Positions 20,245 to 29,366 are shown, numbered from the stretch's first letter. The stretch: DNA of 64,000 nucleotides from Paraburkholderia sp. CNPSo 3272 (GCF_024206495.1 NZ_JAMBPQ010000001.1:186001-250000); one strand, 5' to 3'. A program made the numbers and translations. Notes: generated from the sequence alone by a model not told the origin.

Positions 20245-21159
20245 ATGCCCGCACCCGCCATCGAATTCGAGCAGGTCATCAAACATTATGGAGACAGGGC
20301 GGTCGTCGACGGCCTGTCGTTCGACGTCCTTCCCGGCGAGTGCTTCGGACTGCTCGGCCCGAACGGCGCGGGAAAAACCACGACGCTGCGCATGCTGCTC
20401 GGCATCGTTTCGCCCGATGCAGGCCGCATCAGCCTGTGCGGCGAGCCGGTGCCGGCGCGCGCGCGCCACGCCCGCCAGCGCGTGGGAGTGGTGCCGCAGT
20501 TCGACAATCTCGACCCTGACTTCACCGTGCGCGAGAACCTGCTCGTGTTCGGCCGCTACTTCGGTTTGTCCGCACGCGAAACGCGCGATCTCGTCGCGCC
20601 GCTACTGGAATTCGCGCGCCTCGAAAGCAAGGCCGACGCGCGCGTGGGCGAACTCTCCGGCGGCATGCGCCGCCGTCTCACGCTCGCACGCGCGCTCGTG
20701 AACGACCCCGACGTGCTCGTGATGGACGAGCCCACCACCGGCCTCGATCCGCAGGCGCGGCATCTGATCTGGGAGCGGCTGCGCTCGCTGCTCGCGCGCG
20801 GCAAGACGATTCTCCTCACCACGCATTTCATGGAGGAGGCCGAACGGCTTTGCAATCGTGTCTGCGTGATCGAAGAAGGCCGCAAGATCGCCGAGGGCGC
20901 ACCCAAGGCGCTGATCGAATCGGAGATTGGCTGCGATGTGATCGAGGTGTACGGACCGGACCCGGTCGCGTTGCGTGACCAGCTCGCGGGCGATGCGAAG
21001 CGCACGGAGATCAGCGGCGAGACGCTGTTCTGCTATGTCGACGACCCCGCGCCGGTGCATGCGAAGCTGCGCCATCGCTCTGATTTGCGCTATTTGCACC
21101 GGCCCGCGAATCTCGAAGACATGTTCCTGCGGCTCACGGGCCGCGAAATGCAGGATTAA
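20245..21159 (+). CDS. nodI: ABC exporter ATP-binding protein, NodI type
   Basis: 304-residue ATPase. Walker [10 protein letters not shown] (about 39-47), [28 protein letters not shown], signature [19 protein letters not shown] and Walker [14 protein letters not shown] are present. The C-terminal [11 protein letters not shown] and [14 protein letters not shown] match NodI, which with NodJ exports lipochitooligosaccharide in rhizobia. NodIJ homologues also occur in non-nodulating Burkholderia, so the substrate here is unknown. nodJ follows after 43 bases. Confidence 0.9.
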   Translation: MPAPAIEFEQVIKHYGDRAVVDGLSFDVLPGECFGLLGPNGAGKTTTLRMLLGIVSPDAGRISLCGEPVPARARHARQRVGVVPQFDNLDPDFTVRENLLVFGRYFGLSARETRDLVAPLLEFARLESKADARVGELSGGMRRRLTLARALVNDPDVLVMDEPTTGLDPQARHLIWERLRSLLARGKTILLTTHFMEEAERLCNRVCVIEEGRKIAEGAPKALIESEIGCDVIEVYGPDPVALRDQLAGDAKRTEISGETLFCYVDDPAPVHAKLRHRSDLRYLHRPANLEDMFLRLTGREMQD

Positions 21160-21202
21160 CTGGGGCAAGACTAACGGCGGCGTACGAATCGCCAAGGACA
21201 CC

Positions 21203-22039
21203 ATGCAGACACGCACCAACAACCCGACGCCCTCGCGCTCCGAGCATGCGAGCGTGCGCGAGCCGCGCGCCGCGCTGCCTTCAAACGCGACGCACTGGAT
21301 GGCCGTGTGGCGGCGCAATTATCTGGTCTGGCGCAAGCTCGCCCTCGCGTCGATGTTCGGCAATCTCGCCGACCCGATGATTTATCTGTTCGGTCTCGGC
21401 TTCGGGCTCGGGCTGATGGTCGGGCACGTCGACGGCGTCTCGTACATCGCGTTTCTCGCGGCGGGCACGGTGTCGTCATCGGTGATGATGTCGGCGAGCT
21501 TCGAGTCGATGTACTCGGGCTTCTCGCGCATGCACGTGCAGCGCACGTGGGAAGCGATCATGCACACGCCGCTCACGCTCGGCGACGTCGTGCTCGGCGA
21601 AGTGATGTGGGCCGCGAGCAAGTCGATGCTCTCGGGCGTGGCGATCATGGTGGTGGCGGGCCTGCTCGGCTACGCGAGCTTTCCTTCCATGCTGCTCGCG
21701 CTGCCCGTAATCGCACTTGCGGGCCTCGCATTCGCGAGCTGCGCGATGATCGTCACGGCGCTCGCGCCGTCCTACGACTTCTTCATGTTTTATCAGACGC
21801 TCGTGCTCACGCCGATGCTGCTGCTCTCCGGCGTGTTCTTTCCGATCGCGCAGTTGCCTGCCGCCGCGCAGCATATCACGCTGATGCTGCCGCTCGCGCA
21901 TGCCGTTGCCTTGATCCGCCCCGCCCTGCTCGACCGGCCTGTCGAGCAGGCCGGCCTGCACCTGCTGGTGCTCGCGATCTACGTGGTGGTGCCGTTCGCG
22001 ATCGCGTCCGTGCTGTTTCGCCGGCGCATGATGCGCTGA
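21203..22039 (+). CDS. nodJ: ABC-2 type permease, NodJ type
   Basis: 278-residue ABC-2 permease with six predicted membrane helices from about residue 45 on. The N-terminal [39 protein letters not shown] and ERM-type [26 protein letters not shown] resemble NodJ. ATG at 21203 follows AAGGACACC. It is the membrane partner of the upstream ATPase. No nod genes are visible nearby, so a symbiotic role is not supported. Confidence 0.9.
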   Translation: MQTRTNNPTPSRSEHASVREPRAALPSNATHWMAVWRRNYLVWRKLALASMFGNLADPMIYLFGLGFGLGLMVGHVDGVSYIAFLAAGTVSSSVMMSASFESMYSGFSRMHVQRTWEAIMHTPLTLGDVVLGEVMWAASKSMLSGVAIMVVAGLLGYASFPSMLLALPVIALAGLAFASCAMIVTALAPSYDFFMFYQTLVLTPMLLLSGVFFPIAQLPAAAQHITLMLPLAHAVALIRPALLDRPVEQAGLHLLVLAIYVVVPFAIASVLFRRRMMR

Positions 22040-22056
22040 AACCGCACGCGAGGCGT

Positions 22057-22479
22057 TCAGTCCTCGTCGTCGCCCCAGGGAATATCGACGTCCGAAATGA
22101 ACGCGACCGTCGCGAACGGGCCGCCTTCCTGGCGGCCGACTTTGCCGTCGGCGCGATGCCATTCCACGCGGAACATCGTCGATTGGGTCTGGGCGAGCAA
22201 ACGCACCGTGCGGATCTCTTCGGGATCCGACTCCTCCACCGGGCCATCGAGCGAGACCAGCAAAGACTGCGGCCAGAGACCATCGGCCGGGTCGTAGATG
22301 CGATCGCCGTCGGGAATCGAGGTATCCGCCTCGACGCCGATGGTGGCCGAAGCCTCGACGATCATCTTGCCGAGGGCGCGCAGCACCGCCGTGGCGCGGG
22401 CCGAATTGGCCTGGCGAATGGCGAGATCGCCGCGCGTGAGCGCCTGCTCGAGTTTCGGATTGGTTTTTTGCTTTGCCAT
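22057..22479 (-). CDS. Conserved hypothetical protein
   Basis: 140 residues, no recognised family. An N-terminal basic helix (MAKQKTNPKLEQALTRGDLAIRQANS) leads to a mixed domain rich in acidic residues, ending DVDIPWGDDED. No signal peptide or membrane segment. It converges with nodJ (18-base gap), and its direction is shared with the permease gene at 22584-23645. Confidence 0.6.
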   Translation of the reverse strand: MAKQKTNPKLEQALTRGDLAIRQANSARATAVLRALGKMIVEASATIGVEADTSIPDGDRIYDPADGLWPQSLLVSLDGPVEESDPEEIRTVRLLAQTQSTMFRVEWHRADGKVGRQEGGPFATVAFISDVDIPWGDDED

Positions 22480-22583
22480 GCTGGTTTTCGGGCCGCGGCC
22501 CGCTCCGTGGCGGACGGCGAACCGCCCGCGTATTACAAGAACGCCAACGCTGAGCGCATGGCGCCTGCCTCGTCCCGGCGTCC

Positions 22584-23645
22584 CTAGAAGCCCAGGGCCA
22601 CCGCCGCGAGCCCGGCGGCGATGCCGAAGAACACCACCGTCGTGCCCACGACGGCGAGCATGCGCGGCCGGAACGAGCCCGCCAGCATCGCGAACGAAGG
22701 CACGCTCACGGGCGGCAGCGTCATCAGCAGCGCGCCCGCAGGACCCACACCCATGCCGAGCGCGAGCATCGCCTGGATGATGGGCACCTCGCCGGCCGTG
22801 GGGATCACGAACAGCATGCCGACCACCGCAAACGTCACGATCCAGCCAAGGCTGCTCGTGACTTCCGGCCCGATATGCGGGAACAGCCACGCGCGCGCCG
22901 CGCCGAGCAACAGCACCAGCACGATGTATTCCGGCACCAGCCGCACGGCCATGCGCGCAAAGATGCGCGCCCAGCGCACGAAGACGTTGCCGCCTTCGGC
23001 CTGCTGCTGGGCGAGTTGTGCCAGGCGGTCGTCGGCGGCGCGCGATTCCTCGGGTGTCACGAGCCAGTTGCAGACCCAGCCGAGGCCGAACACCATCAGC
23101 AGGCCCAGCGCGAGACGCAGCGCACTCCACTGCCAGCCGAGCACGAAGCCCATGAACACGAGCGTGGCGGGATTGAGCACGGAGTTGCCGAGCCAGAACG
23201 CAATTGCGCCGCCCGCCGACGCATTGCGTGCACGCAGGCCCACGACCACGGGCGCGGCGCAGCAGGTGCACATCATGCCGGGCACCGCGAGCAGGCCGCC
23301 CGCCGCCACGCTGCCGAAGCCGCGCCGGCCGAGCACGCGCGCGACCCATTGCACGGGCAGGAGCGCCTGCACGCCGGAGCCGAGCAGCAGGCCGAGCACC
23401 ATGGCCTGCCAGATGGCCTTGCCGTAGGCATAGGCGTAATCGAGCGCGGCGGAGAGCGAGGGATCGGGGGCCGTTGCCGAGCCGCCCATCAAGATCGATT
23501 TGCCGATCGAGTGGGTTTCCTCGGCGGTGAACGCGCGGTGATAGTACGGGAACCACTTCACGTAGAAGAGGCCGGCCACCGCCAGCAAAATGAAAATGGG
23601 CCAGCCGTAAGACGGGGGCGATGGCGCTGGACGTGCGCTCGTCAT
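22584..23645 (-). CDS. Permease of the DUF318/ArsP-type family
   Basis: 353-residue inner-membrane protein with about eight to ten helices. The repeated halves, the PGMMCTCCAAPVVVGLRARNAS motif with adjacent cysteines (about 155-176) and the GEVPIIQAMLALGMGVGPAGALLM repeat belong to the predicted-permease family PF03773, which includes ArsP exporters. The substrate is not evident; no arsenic regulator or other ars gene is adjacent. Confidence 0.85.
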   Translation of the reverse strand: MTSARPAPSPPSYGWPIFILLAVAGLFYVKWFPYYHRAFTAEETHSIGKSILMGGSATAPDPSLSAALDYAYAYGKAIWQAMVLGLLLGSGVQALLPVQWVARVLGRRGFGSVAAGGLLAVPGMMCTCCAAPVVVGLRARNASAGGAIAFWLGNSVLNPATLVFMGFVLGWQWSALRLALGLLMVFGLGWVCNWLVTPEESRAADDRLAQLAQQQAEGGNVFVRWARIFARMAVRLVPEYIVLVLLLGAARAWLFPHIGPEVTSSLGWIVTFAVVGMLFVIPTAGEVPIIQAMLALGMGVGPAGALLMTLPPVSVPSFAMLAGSFRPRMLAVVGTTVVFFGIAAGLAAVALGF

Positions 23646-23836
23646 TGTAAAAATTCTCCGGGATTGAGCGTATGGACGGCCGACGCGGCGCCCTCACGCG
23701 AGGCGTGATGGCGCCCCGGGCGGCGCATGCTGGATCGTAGTGTATGCCTTGCGAATCGCCAACGATTTTGCTGCGTTGATGCCTCGCGCGGCGCCGCGCG
23801 GCCCGGCAAGGGACCGCGGGGTATCCCGCTTTACCT

Positions 23837-24889
23837 TTAAGGGGCCGGATTAGGCTGCTGCTCGTGCAGCGCGTCGATCTGCGCGAGCAGTTCGGGGGTG
23901 AGCTTGACGTCGGCGCTGGCGATATTTTCCTTTAACTGCTCGAGCGAGGTCGCGCCGATCAGGTTGCTGGTCAGGAACGGGCGGCTGTTGACGAACGCGA
24001 GCGCGAACTGCGCGGGCGTGTAGCCATGGGTGCGGGCGAGTTCCACATAACGCGTCGTCGCGGCCACCGATTCCGGCTTGCTGTAGCGCTTGAAGCGCTC
24101 GAACCGCGTGATGCGCGCGCCTTCCGGACGCGCCCCGCCCTCGTACTTGCCCGAAAGCCAGCCGAACGCGAGCGGCGAATACGCGAGTAGGCCCACGGCT
24201 TCCCGGTGCGCGAATTCGGACAGGCCGCTTTCGAACGTCCGGTTGAGCAGGCTGTACGGATTCTGGATGCTGACGATGCGCGGAAGCCCGAGCTTTTCAG
24301 CGGCGCGCAAGAACTGCGCGACGCCCCACGGCGTTTCGTTCGACACGCCGATATGGCGGATCTTGCCCGCCTTCACGAAATCGGCGAGCACGCTTAGCGT
24401 TTCCTCGATCGGCACCGTGTACGCATCGTCGAGATACGGATACATGCTGCGGCCGAACGTCATCGTGCTGCGATCGGGCCAGTGCAGCTGGTACAGGTCG
24501 ACGTAGTCGGTCTGCAGTCGCTTCAGGCTGCCGTCGAGCGCTTCGGTCAGATTCTTGCGGTCGAACTGGTTCTGCGGCCCGCGAATGTGCTGCGGATTGT
24601 GCGGCTGGCGCGCCGGGCCCGCAATTTTGGTGGCGAGCACGATCCGCTCGCGCGCCGCGCGATGCTGCGCGAGCCACGTTCCGATGAAGCGCTCGGTCTG
24701 TCCCTGTGTCTGCGGCCGCGGCGGCACGGGGTACATTTCAGCGGCATCGATCAGCGTGACGCCCTGGTCGAGCGCGTAGTCGATCTGCGCGTGCGCCTCG
24801 CGCTCCGTGTTCTGCTCGCCCCACGTCATCGTGCCGAGCCCGATCAGGCTCACCTTGACGTCGGTATCGCCGAGTGTGCGGTATTCCAT
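23837..24889 (-). CDS. Aldo/keto reductase (Tas-like)
   Basis: 350-residue NADPH-dependent oxidoreductase with a TIM barrel. MEYRTLGDTDVKVSLIGLGTMTWGEQN begins the fold; the catalytic Tyr lies in DAAEMYPVPP (about 50-59); QNPYSLLNRTFE and the C-terminal SRPFLTSNLIGATSLEQLKENI bind NADPH. Layout and length match E. coli Tas. An in-frame ATG 15 bases upstream is also possible. Physiological substrate unknown. Confidence 0.9.
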   Translation of the reverse strand: MEYRTLGDTDVKVSLIGLGTMTWGEQNTEREAHAQIDYALDQGVTLIDAAEMYPVPPRPQTQGQTERFIGTWLAQHRAARERIVLATKIAGPARQPHNPQHIRGPQNQFDRKNLTEALDGSLKRLQTDYVDLYQLHWPDRSTMTFGRSMYPYLDDAYTVPIEETLSVLADFVKAGKIRHIGVSNETPWGVAQFLRAAEKLGLPRIVSIQNPYSLLNRTFESGLSEFAHREAVGLLAYSPLAFGWLSGKYEGGARPEGARITRFERFKRYSKPESVAATTRYVELARTHGYTPAQFALAFVNSRPFLTSNLIGATSLEQLKENIASADVKLTPELLAQIDALHEQQPNPAP

Positions 24890-25072
24890 GGAAACGTCGT
24901 CCATCAGTTCGGTTGGGGAGCGCCGAAACTACCACGGCGCGGGAATTTTTTCAGGAGTTGCAGAATACGGCCGCTTTCTTCCGCAAGTGGCGCAATGCGC
25001 CGCGGCGGTCGCGGCGCCGCTCGGCGACAGACGTGCCAGAATCCGCACATGCGCCTACGAGGAGAAATCGGC

Positions 25073-25315
25073 ATGGAAAACCGACGCAGCTACGAATATA
25101 TGGGCTTTGACATGACAGCCGGCGTGGACGGCGATCACGAAGCCGGTTTTTTCGTCTCGACGCAGATCATCCAGAGCCTCACGGACGCCGAAAACGCCAA
25201 CGTGCCGGTCGACGGCATCGCCGCTGGCCGCTTTCCGACCCAGGACAACGCCTTCGACGCGGCCTTCGATCGCATTCGCGAAGCGATCGACAAGCGCGTG
25301 CGCGCCGCGTCCTGA
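25073..25315 (+). CDS. Small conserved hypothetical protein
   Basis: 80 residues, MENRRSYEYMGFDMTAGVDGD at the N-terminus and an amphipathic C-terminal helix (AFDAAFDRIREAIDKRVRAAS). A GAGGAGA ribosome-binding site precedes ATG 25073. No signal peptide; likely cytoplasmic. It is followed by an intrinsic terminator shared with the convergent gene at 25443. Function unknown. Confidence 0.65.
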   Translation: MENRRSYEYMGFDMTAGVDGDHEAGFFVSTQIIQSLTDAENANVPVDGIAAGRFPTQDNAFDAAFDRIREAIDKRVRAAS

Positions 25316-25357
25316 GCGTCGCCCGAGGCCCAAATTAGATCGGGCGCAGAAATGCAA

Positions 25358-25388
25358 AAAGCCGGACGTCGCAACGACATCCGGCTTT
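25358..25388. terminator. Bidirectional intrinsic terminator
   Basis: A 13-bp stem (25358-25370 with 25376-25388, one mismatch) with a 5-base loop, A-rich on the left and T-rich on the right, lies between convergent genes. Confidence 0.85.
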
Positions 25389-25442
25389 CAGGCCGCCCGA
25401 CTCGCGGGCGGCTCAGCAACGAATCGGAAACTTCGGCGCGAC

Positions 25443-25715
25443 TTACTGGCCGAAGAAAACCGATTGCGGGCCCGTGGCCTTCGCGTGGCTGCCCGACTGC
25501 GAAGCCGAGCCGGCGACACCACCGTAAGCCGTTTGGGCGCCTTGTTCCTGGACGCGTTCGGCGGCCACGGTCTGGACGCTCTGGCCACGCTGCGAAGCGG
25601 GCGCGCCGACGTCCGGGCGATAGAACGGTGCCGGGCCGTAGCCGCTGGCGAACGCCGGAGCGGCAACAGAAGCGGTAGCTGCGACCAGCAGCGCTGCGAT
25701 GAGTTTGGTCTTCAT
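25443..25715 (-). CDS. Small secreted DUF4148-like protein
   Basis: 90 residues with a signal peptide (MKTKLIAALLVAATASVAAPAFA, cleavage about 23/24), then a Gly/Ser/Gln-rich mature part of about 65 residues. The layout resembles the many small DUF4148 periplasmic proteins of Burkholderia, but the family match is weak. The 417 bases up to dusA contain its promoter and no other gene I can support. Confidence 0.65.
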   Translation of the reverse strand: MKTKLIAALLVAATASVAAPAFASGYGPAPFYRPDVGAPASQRGQSVQTVAAERVQEQGAQTAYGGVAGSASQSGSHAKATGPQSVFFGQ

Positions 25716-26132
25716 GGTGGACTCCAATATCAGGTTCAGTTGCGGATCGGGAAGGCGCCGCGCCTGGGAGGTCAGTGCCCACGAGCTGCGTCAACGAAAC
25801 TCAGTGTATACACCTACTATCGGAAAATAATCGCGATAATCCGAATTTACTATTCTCCGTTTCACAACAATCCTGTCAGGCAGTTCTGGCGGGACTCAGC
25901 GACGAACAGACCCTAAAAGTGCGCTCAAAAAAATTTGCGCGCTGCAGCAAATTGCAGGCGGATTACATAACGTGCGTAGGGTTTTTCGGCCGAAAATGGC
26001 CATCGGGCGCACTTCCTGCTTGTGTATCCGGCAAATTGACGCAGTGCGCAAAGGGTACGAAGAGCCAGGCCCGTATGCGTTAAAATGCAAGGTTGTTCCA
26101 CGCCAGCCGTTACTCATCGGTTTCCCATTGCC

Positions 26133-27134
26133 ATGTCCGCCAACCGTCAAGCCAGCCCCCGCCGCGTATCCGTCGCGCCGATGATGGACTGGACCGATCG
26201 CCACTGCCGTTCGCTGCATCGCTTCATCTCCCGGCACACGTGGCTGTATACGGAGATGGTGACGACGGGCGCCCTGATCCACGGCGACGTGCCGCGCCAT
26301 CTCGCGTTCACGCCGGCCGAGGCGCCGGTTGCGCTTCAGCTGGGCGGCAGCGAACCCGACGACCTCGCGCGCGCCGCGAAGCTCGGTGAACAATGGGGCT
26401 ACGACGAGGTCAACCTGAACTGCGGCTGCCCATCCGAGCGCGTGCAGCGCGGCGCATTCGGTGCGTGTCTGATGAACGAACCGCAACTGGTAGCGGACTG
26501 TGTGAAGGCGATGCGCGACGTCGTATCGGTGCCCGTGACGGTCAAGCACCGCATCGGCGTCGATACGGTGGAGGACTATGCGTTCGTGCGCGACTTCGTC
26601 GGCACAATTGCCGAAGCGGGCTGCGAGGTTTTCATCGTCCATGCGCGCAACGCGATCCTGAAGGGCTTGAGCCCGAAGGAAAACCGCGAGATCCCGCCGC
26701 TCAAGTACGACTACGCGTACCAGCTCAAGCGCGACTTCCCGCAGCTCGAGATCATCATCAACGGCGGCATCAAGACGCTCGACGAAGTCGAGCAGCATCT
26801 ACAGCATGTCGATGGCGTGATGCTCGGCCGCGAGGCTTACCACAACCCCTATGTGCTCGCCGACGTCGATGCGCGCTTCTATGGCGCAACCGATGCTGCG
26901 CTCACGCGCGAGGAAGTGGAAGCGAGGCTCATCGAGTACTGCGCAAGCGAAATCGCGCGCGGCACTTACCTGGGCGCGATCGTGCGCCATGCGCTGGGCC
27001 TCTATCGCGGCGTGGCCGGCGCGCGCGGCTGGCGCCGCATCCTCTCGGACAGCCGCAAGCTCGCGAAGGCAGATCTCGCGATCTTCGACGAGGCCCGCGA
27101 ATATCTGCGCATTCCGGACGAAATTCTTGAATAA
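26133..27134 (+). CDS. dusA: tRNA-dihydrouridine(20/20a) synthase DusA
   Basis: 333-residue FMN-dependent enzyme that reduces uridines in the D-loop of tRNA. VSVAPMMDWTDRHCRSLHRF opens the TIM barrel; the catalytic Cys is in VNLNCGCPSERVQRGAFGACLM (about 92-112); ARNAILKGLSPKENREIPPL and INGGIKTL bind FMN and RNA. The motifs fit DusA rather than DusB or DusC. ATG 26133 is the family start. tRNA-His lies 88 bases downstream. Confidence 0.96.
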   Translation: MSANRQASPRRVSVAPMMDWTDRHCRSLHRFISRHTWLYTEMVTTGALIHGDVPRHLAFTPAEAPVALQLGGSEPDDLARAAKLGEQWGYDEVNLNCGCPSERVQRGAFGACLMNEPQLVADCVKAMRDVVSVPVTVKHRIGVDTVEDYAFVRDFVGTIAEAGCEVFIVHARNAILKGLSPKENREIPPLKYDYAYQLKRDFPQLEIIINGGIKTLDEVEQHLQHVDGVMLGREAYHNPYVLADVDARFYGATDAALTREEVEARLIEYCASEIARGTYLGAIVRHALGLYRGVAGARGWRRILSDSRKLAKADLAIFDEAREYLRIPDEILE

Positions 27135-27163
27135 AGGGCTAGGCAAGCCAGCTTTGGTATGTA

Positions 27164-27169
27164 TATAAT
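27164..27169 (+). promoter_or_regulatory. Candidate -10 element of tRNA-His
   Basis: TATAAT 54 bases upstream of the mature tRNA-His. No good -35 was found at 16-18 bases. Confidence 0.5.
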
Positions 27170-27222
27170 CTTGCTTCTCGATTGACGCCGCTTTCGAAGC
27201 AGCGTTAGTTGAGGAAAACAGC

Positions 27223-27299
27223 GGTGGCTGTAGCTCAGTTGGTAGAGTCCAGGATTGTGATTCCTGTCGTCGTGGGTTCGAGTCCCATCAGCCACCCCA
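27223..27299 (+). tRNA. tRNA-His (anticodon GTG)
   Basis: A full cloverleaf is visible: extra G-1 at 27223, acceptor stem 27224-27230 with 27289-27295, anticodon stem 27250-27254 with 27262-27266 around GTG at 27257-27259, T-stem 27272-27276 with 27284-27288, discriminator C at 27296 and an encoded CCA at 27297-27299. The G-1/C73 pair is the histidine identity element. It marks the left end of the prophage and is the likely attachment gene. Confidence 0.97.
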
Positions 27300-27383
27300 A
27301 AGAATTCAGCAAGATCAAGCGCTTAGTCGCTACCGCAAATTGCACATTGCAAAATTCGGAACGAAATTGAGAATTTCGGAATG

Positions 27384-27412
27384 AAGCCCGCACACCGTTG
27401 CGGGCTTTTTCT
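27384..27412 (+). terminator. Intrinsic terminator after tRNA-His
   Basis: A 9-bp stem (27384-27392 with 27399-27407) is followed by TTTTTC. It ends tRNA-His transcription and insulates the cargo genes. The remaining sequence to 27684 has only a TATAAT at 27511-27516 as candidate promoter. Confidence 0.85.
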
Positions 27413-27683
27413 TTGGCCTCAGTTGATTGCTCCTGCATCGTCGTTTGTGCGACGCAACGCTGCGGATCAAACTGATAGGCAAATTCAATTCCGCCCCGCG
27501 ATCGATACCTTATAATCGGCCGGACGATTCACCACGACCTATCCCGTGCCTCGGCCTAGGTTCGTATGCCACCGCACAGACGCATTCCGTGCGTCTCCTA
27601 AAGTTGTGCTGTACATTGCCGACAATAGGAATGCCCGTTGCGATCGTCGATGGCATGAATGATTGGCGGAAACAAGCAAAAAA

Positions 27684-28514
27684 ATGACAGCACTCCTGGC
27701 GGAACAGACTACTGCCGAAGGTCGCATCTTCAACGACGTCGTCGCTCTTTTGCTACGGCAGCGCGAGGAGAATGTGGATTCTGCCCTCGCGCAACTGCAT
27801 GCCGAGCTCGACGCGATCTACAACGGCAAGTCTGGCAACATTGACTACGCAGCATGTCAAATGGGCTTGGCGATGATCAACTTCGGACTTGGCGATCACG
27901 CTGAGGCAAAACGTTACGCCTGCAATGCCCTACAAATTGGCGGCTACGCAGAGTTCGTTGCGGCGAATGCGGTGATCTTGTTTAGCAATATGGGCGAGCT
28001 TGACCTCGCGCACAGTCACGCTTTAGCCGTAGCCAAGCGGTTCCATTCCCACGTCGAAGTGCTCGAACAAGTGAGTAGCGTATTGGTCGACGCGCTCGAT
28101 TTCGATGCTTCTGCAGACTGTCAGGAAACTATGCTCAAACTCGTCACCGATGCAGCCGAGCGTGAAATGATTTCCATCCGCGGGGATCGCCTTCGTAGTC
28201 TCGCCGCACACGCAAAGGATATGGGGTACTCCGCAAGCGCACTCCGAGCGCGCGCGCAGTGCGCGATCGATGCGCTTCGAGACGCGAAGCAGAATGTCTT
28301 TGTGATTCAACTGAAGGGAACGCAACCAAGTAGTCTTGCGCTTGAATTTCATGTTGGCGCAGACATCGAGGCCTGCGCCGAGTTGAATTTTGTCGTTGCA
28401 GACGCTTTGGTGCAGAAGTTTGACGACACTGCGGTAGATTTTGTGACGATGTCCGTGCACGCGTATGCTGGCGCACCTCGCTCGACAGACATATGGAGCG
28501 AGGTTCACGCATGA
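27684..28514 (+). CDS. Repeat-helical (TPR-like) protein paired with a HEPN protein
   Basis: 276 residues from ATG 27684 (a TTG at 27663 would add seven); no good ribosome-binding site for either. No family recognised. Residues 1-140 read as consecutive amphipathic helices with TPR-like pattern (YAACQMGLAMINFGLGDHAEAKRYACNAL, then AEFVAANAVILFSNMGELDLAHSHALA). The last 90 residues (QNVFVIQLKGTQPSSLALEFHV to VDFVTMSVHAY) look like a separate beta-rich domain. The stop overlaps the next start (ATGA), so the two proteins are made together. GC looks lower than the host genes. I infer a sensor or antitoxin role. Confidence 0.75.
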   Translation: MTALLAEQTTAEGRIFNDVVALLLRQREENVDSALAQLHAELDAIYNGKSGNIDYAACQMGLAMINFGLGDHAEAKRYACNALQIGGYAEFVAANAVILFSNMGELDLAHSHALAVAKRFHSHVEVLEQVSSVLVDALDFDASADCQETMLKLVTDAAEREMISIRGDRLRSLAAHAKDMGYSASALRARAQCAIDALRDAKQNVFVIQLKGTQPSSLALEFHVGADIEACAELNFVVADALVQKFDDTAVDFVTMSVHAYAGAPRSTDIWSEVHA

Positions 28515-28936
28515 GCGTATCTTCTGCTGATTTTTTGGCGTTTGCGACCACCTGTAATGGCGGCGGTACTGAGATCAATTTCCGCAATTGTGTCAGTCGC
28601 GCATATTATGGCGTGTATCATGCGGCACTCCCCGTTGCAGTAGCCCATTGCCCCGACCCGAATGCGAATGTCCGAATGGGTGACCACGATCGCCTGAGCA
28701 AGCGTTTCCGCGCATCGCCAGATAAGGACGCACAGGCGATCGGCTACGTGCTCGAATCGATGAAAGGTGCAAGACATCGTGCAGACTACGATATACACCA
28801 AACGGTTACTGCGAACGACGCGAAACAAGCGCTAGCGAATGCCAAGACATTTAGTGGTCGATTGGCAAACTTTGCGCATCAGGCTGCAGCGTCGGGACAA
28901 ATTGGCAACGTCAGCTCGATCAGAAGCGCCCCATAG
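28511..28936 (+). CDS. HEPN-domain protein, putative RNase toxin
   Basis: 141 residues, all helical. The motif SRAYYGVYHAAL has R30 and H37 spaced as R-x6-H, the catalytic pattern of HEPN ribonucleases. A second family motif, RHRADYD (R90-Y93), follows a helix as in UPF0332/HEPN proteins. The start overlaps the stop of the upstream repeat protein by four bases; a terminator follows at 28982. HEPN proteins often act as RNases in toxin-antitoxin and anti-phage systems. Whether this one is active or defensive is inference. Confidence 0.75.
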   Translation: MSVSSADFLAFATTCNGGGTEINFRNCVSRAYYGVYHAALPVAVAHCPDPNANVRMGDHDRLSKRFRASPDKDAQAIGYVLESMKGARHRADYDIHQTVTANDAKQALANAKTFSGRLANFAHQAAASGQIGNVSSIRSAP

Positions 28937-28981
28937 TGTGCTACTTGAGCTTCGCGGTCGTACGTTTGCAGCACCGAAATT

Positions 28982-29006
28982 GGCTCCGCTAAGCGGGGCC
29001 TTTTTT
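28982..29006 (+). terminator. Intrinsic terminator of the HEPN operon
   Basis: An 8-bp GC-rich stem (28982-28989 with 28993-29000, one G-T pair), a 3-base loop and TTTTTT at 29001-29006, 46 bases after the HEPN stop. Confidence 0.85.
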
Positions 29007-29046
29007 GTTTCGGCGGCCCGCATGGCGCGAAAGCCACGCTAGACTA

Positions 29047-29062
29047 CTGTACGTTTATACAG
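29047..29062 (+). promoter_or_regulatory. LexA box upstream of a prophage cargo gene
   Basis: Perfect CTGT-N8-ACAG with AT-rich centre, the same form as the lexA boxes at 17478-17513, ending 13 bases before the ATG at 29076. It should place the next gene under host SOS control. Confidence 0.8.
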
Positions 29063-29075
29063 TAAGTGAACTAGC

Positions 29076-29366
29076 ATGCCGCACCGCCCTCCACTCACCG
29101 CCAAGCGCCTCGCCCAGATATGGGACGAGTATCCGGAACCCATCGTGCTAGAGCTGCTCTGGGAGATCCACCGGCTGCGCGCGACGATTTCGCGCGCGAA
29201 TCAGATTCGCCACTTCCTCGGGGCCAATGGGCACGGTGTCGTGCCATCGTCGGTGTGGGGGTGCTTCATGCGGGAGCTTGATGCGGAGCCGTGCTTGAGT
29301 GACAAGCCGACTCAACGGCAGCAGGCCATGGTCGACAAAGTGCTGAATCGGCCGCGCGAAAGCTGA
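29076..29366 (+). CDS. Small phage protein under LexA control, function unknown
   Basis: 96 residues; no family recognised. The N-terminal half (LTAKRLAQIWDEYPEPIVLELLWEIHRLRATISRANQIRHFL) is predicted mostly helical, the C-terminal half carries the VVPSSVWGCFMRELDAEPCLSDKPTQRQQ segment. Cytoplasmic, no membrane segment. The LexA box sits directly in its promoter region, so expression should rise on DNA damage, around prophage induction. Confidence 0.7.
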   Translation: MPHRPPLTAKRLAQIWDEYPEPIVLELLWEIHRLRATISRANQIRHFLGANGHGVVPSSVWGCFMRELDAEPCLSDKPTQRQQAMVDKVLNRPRES

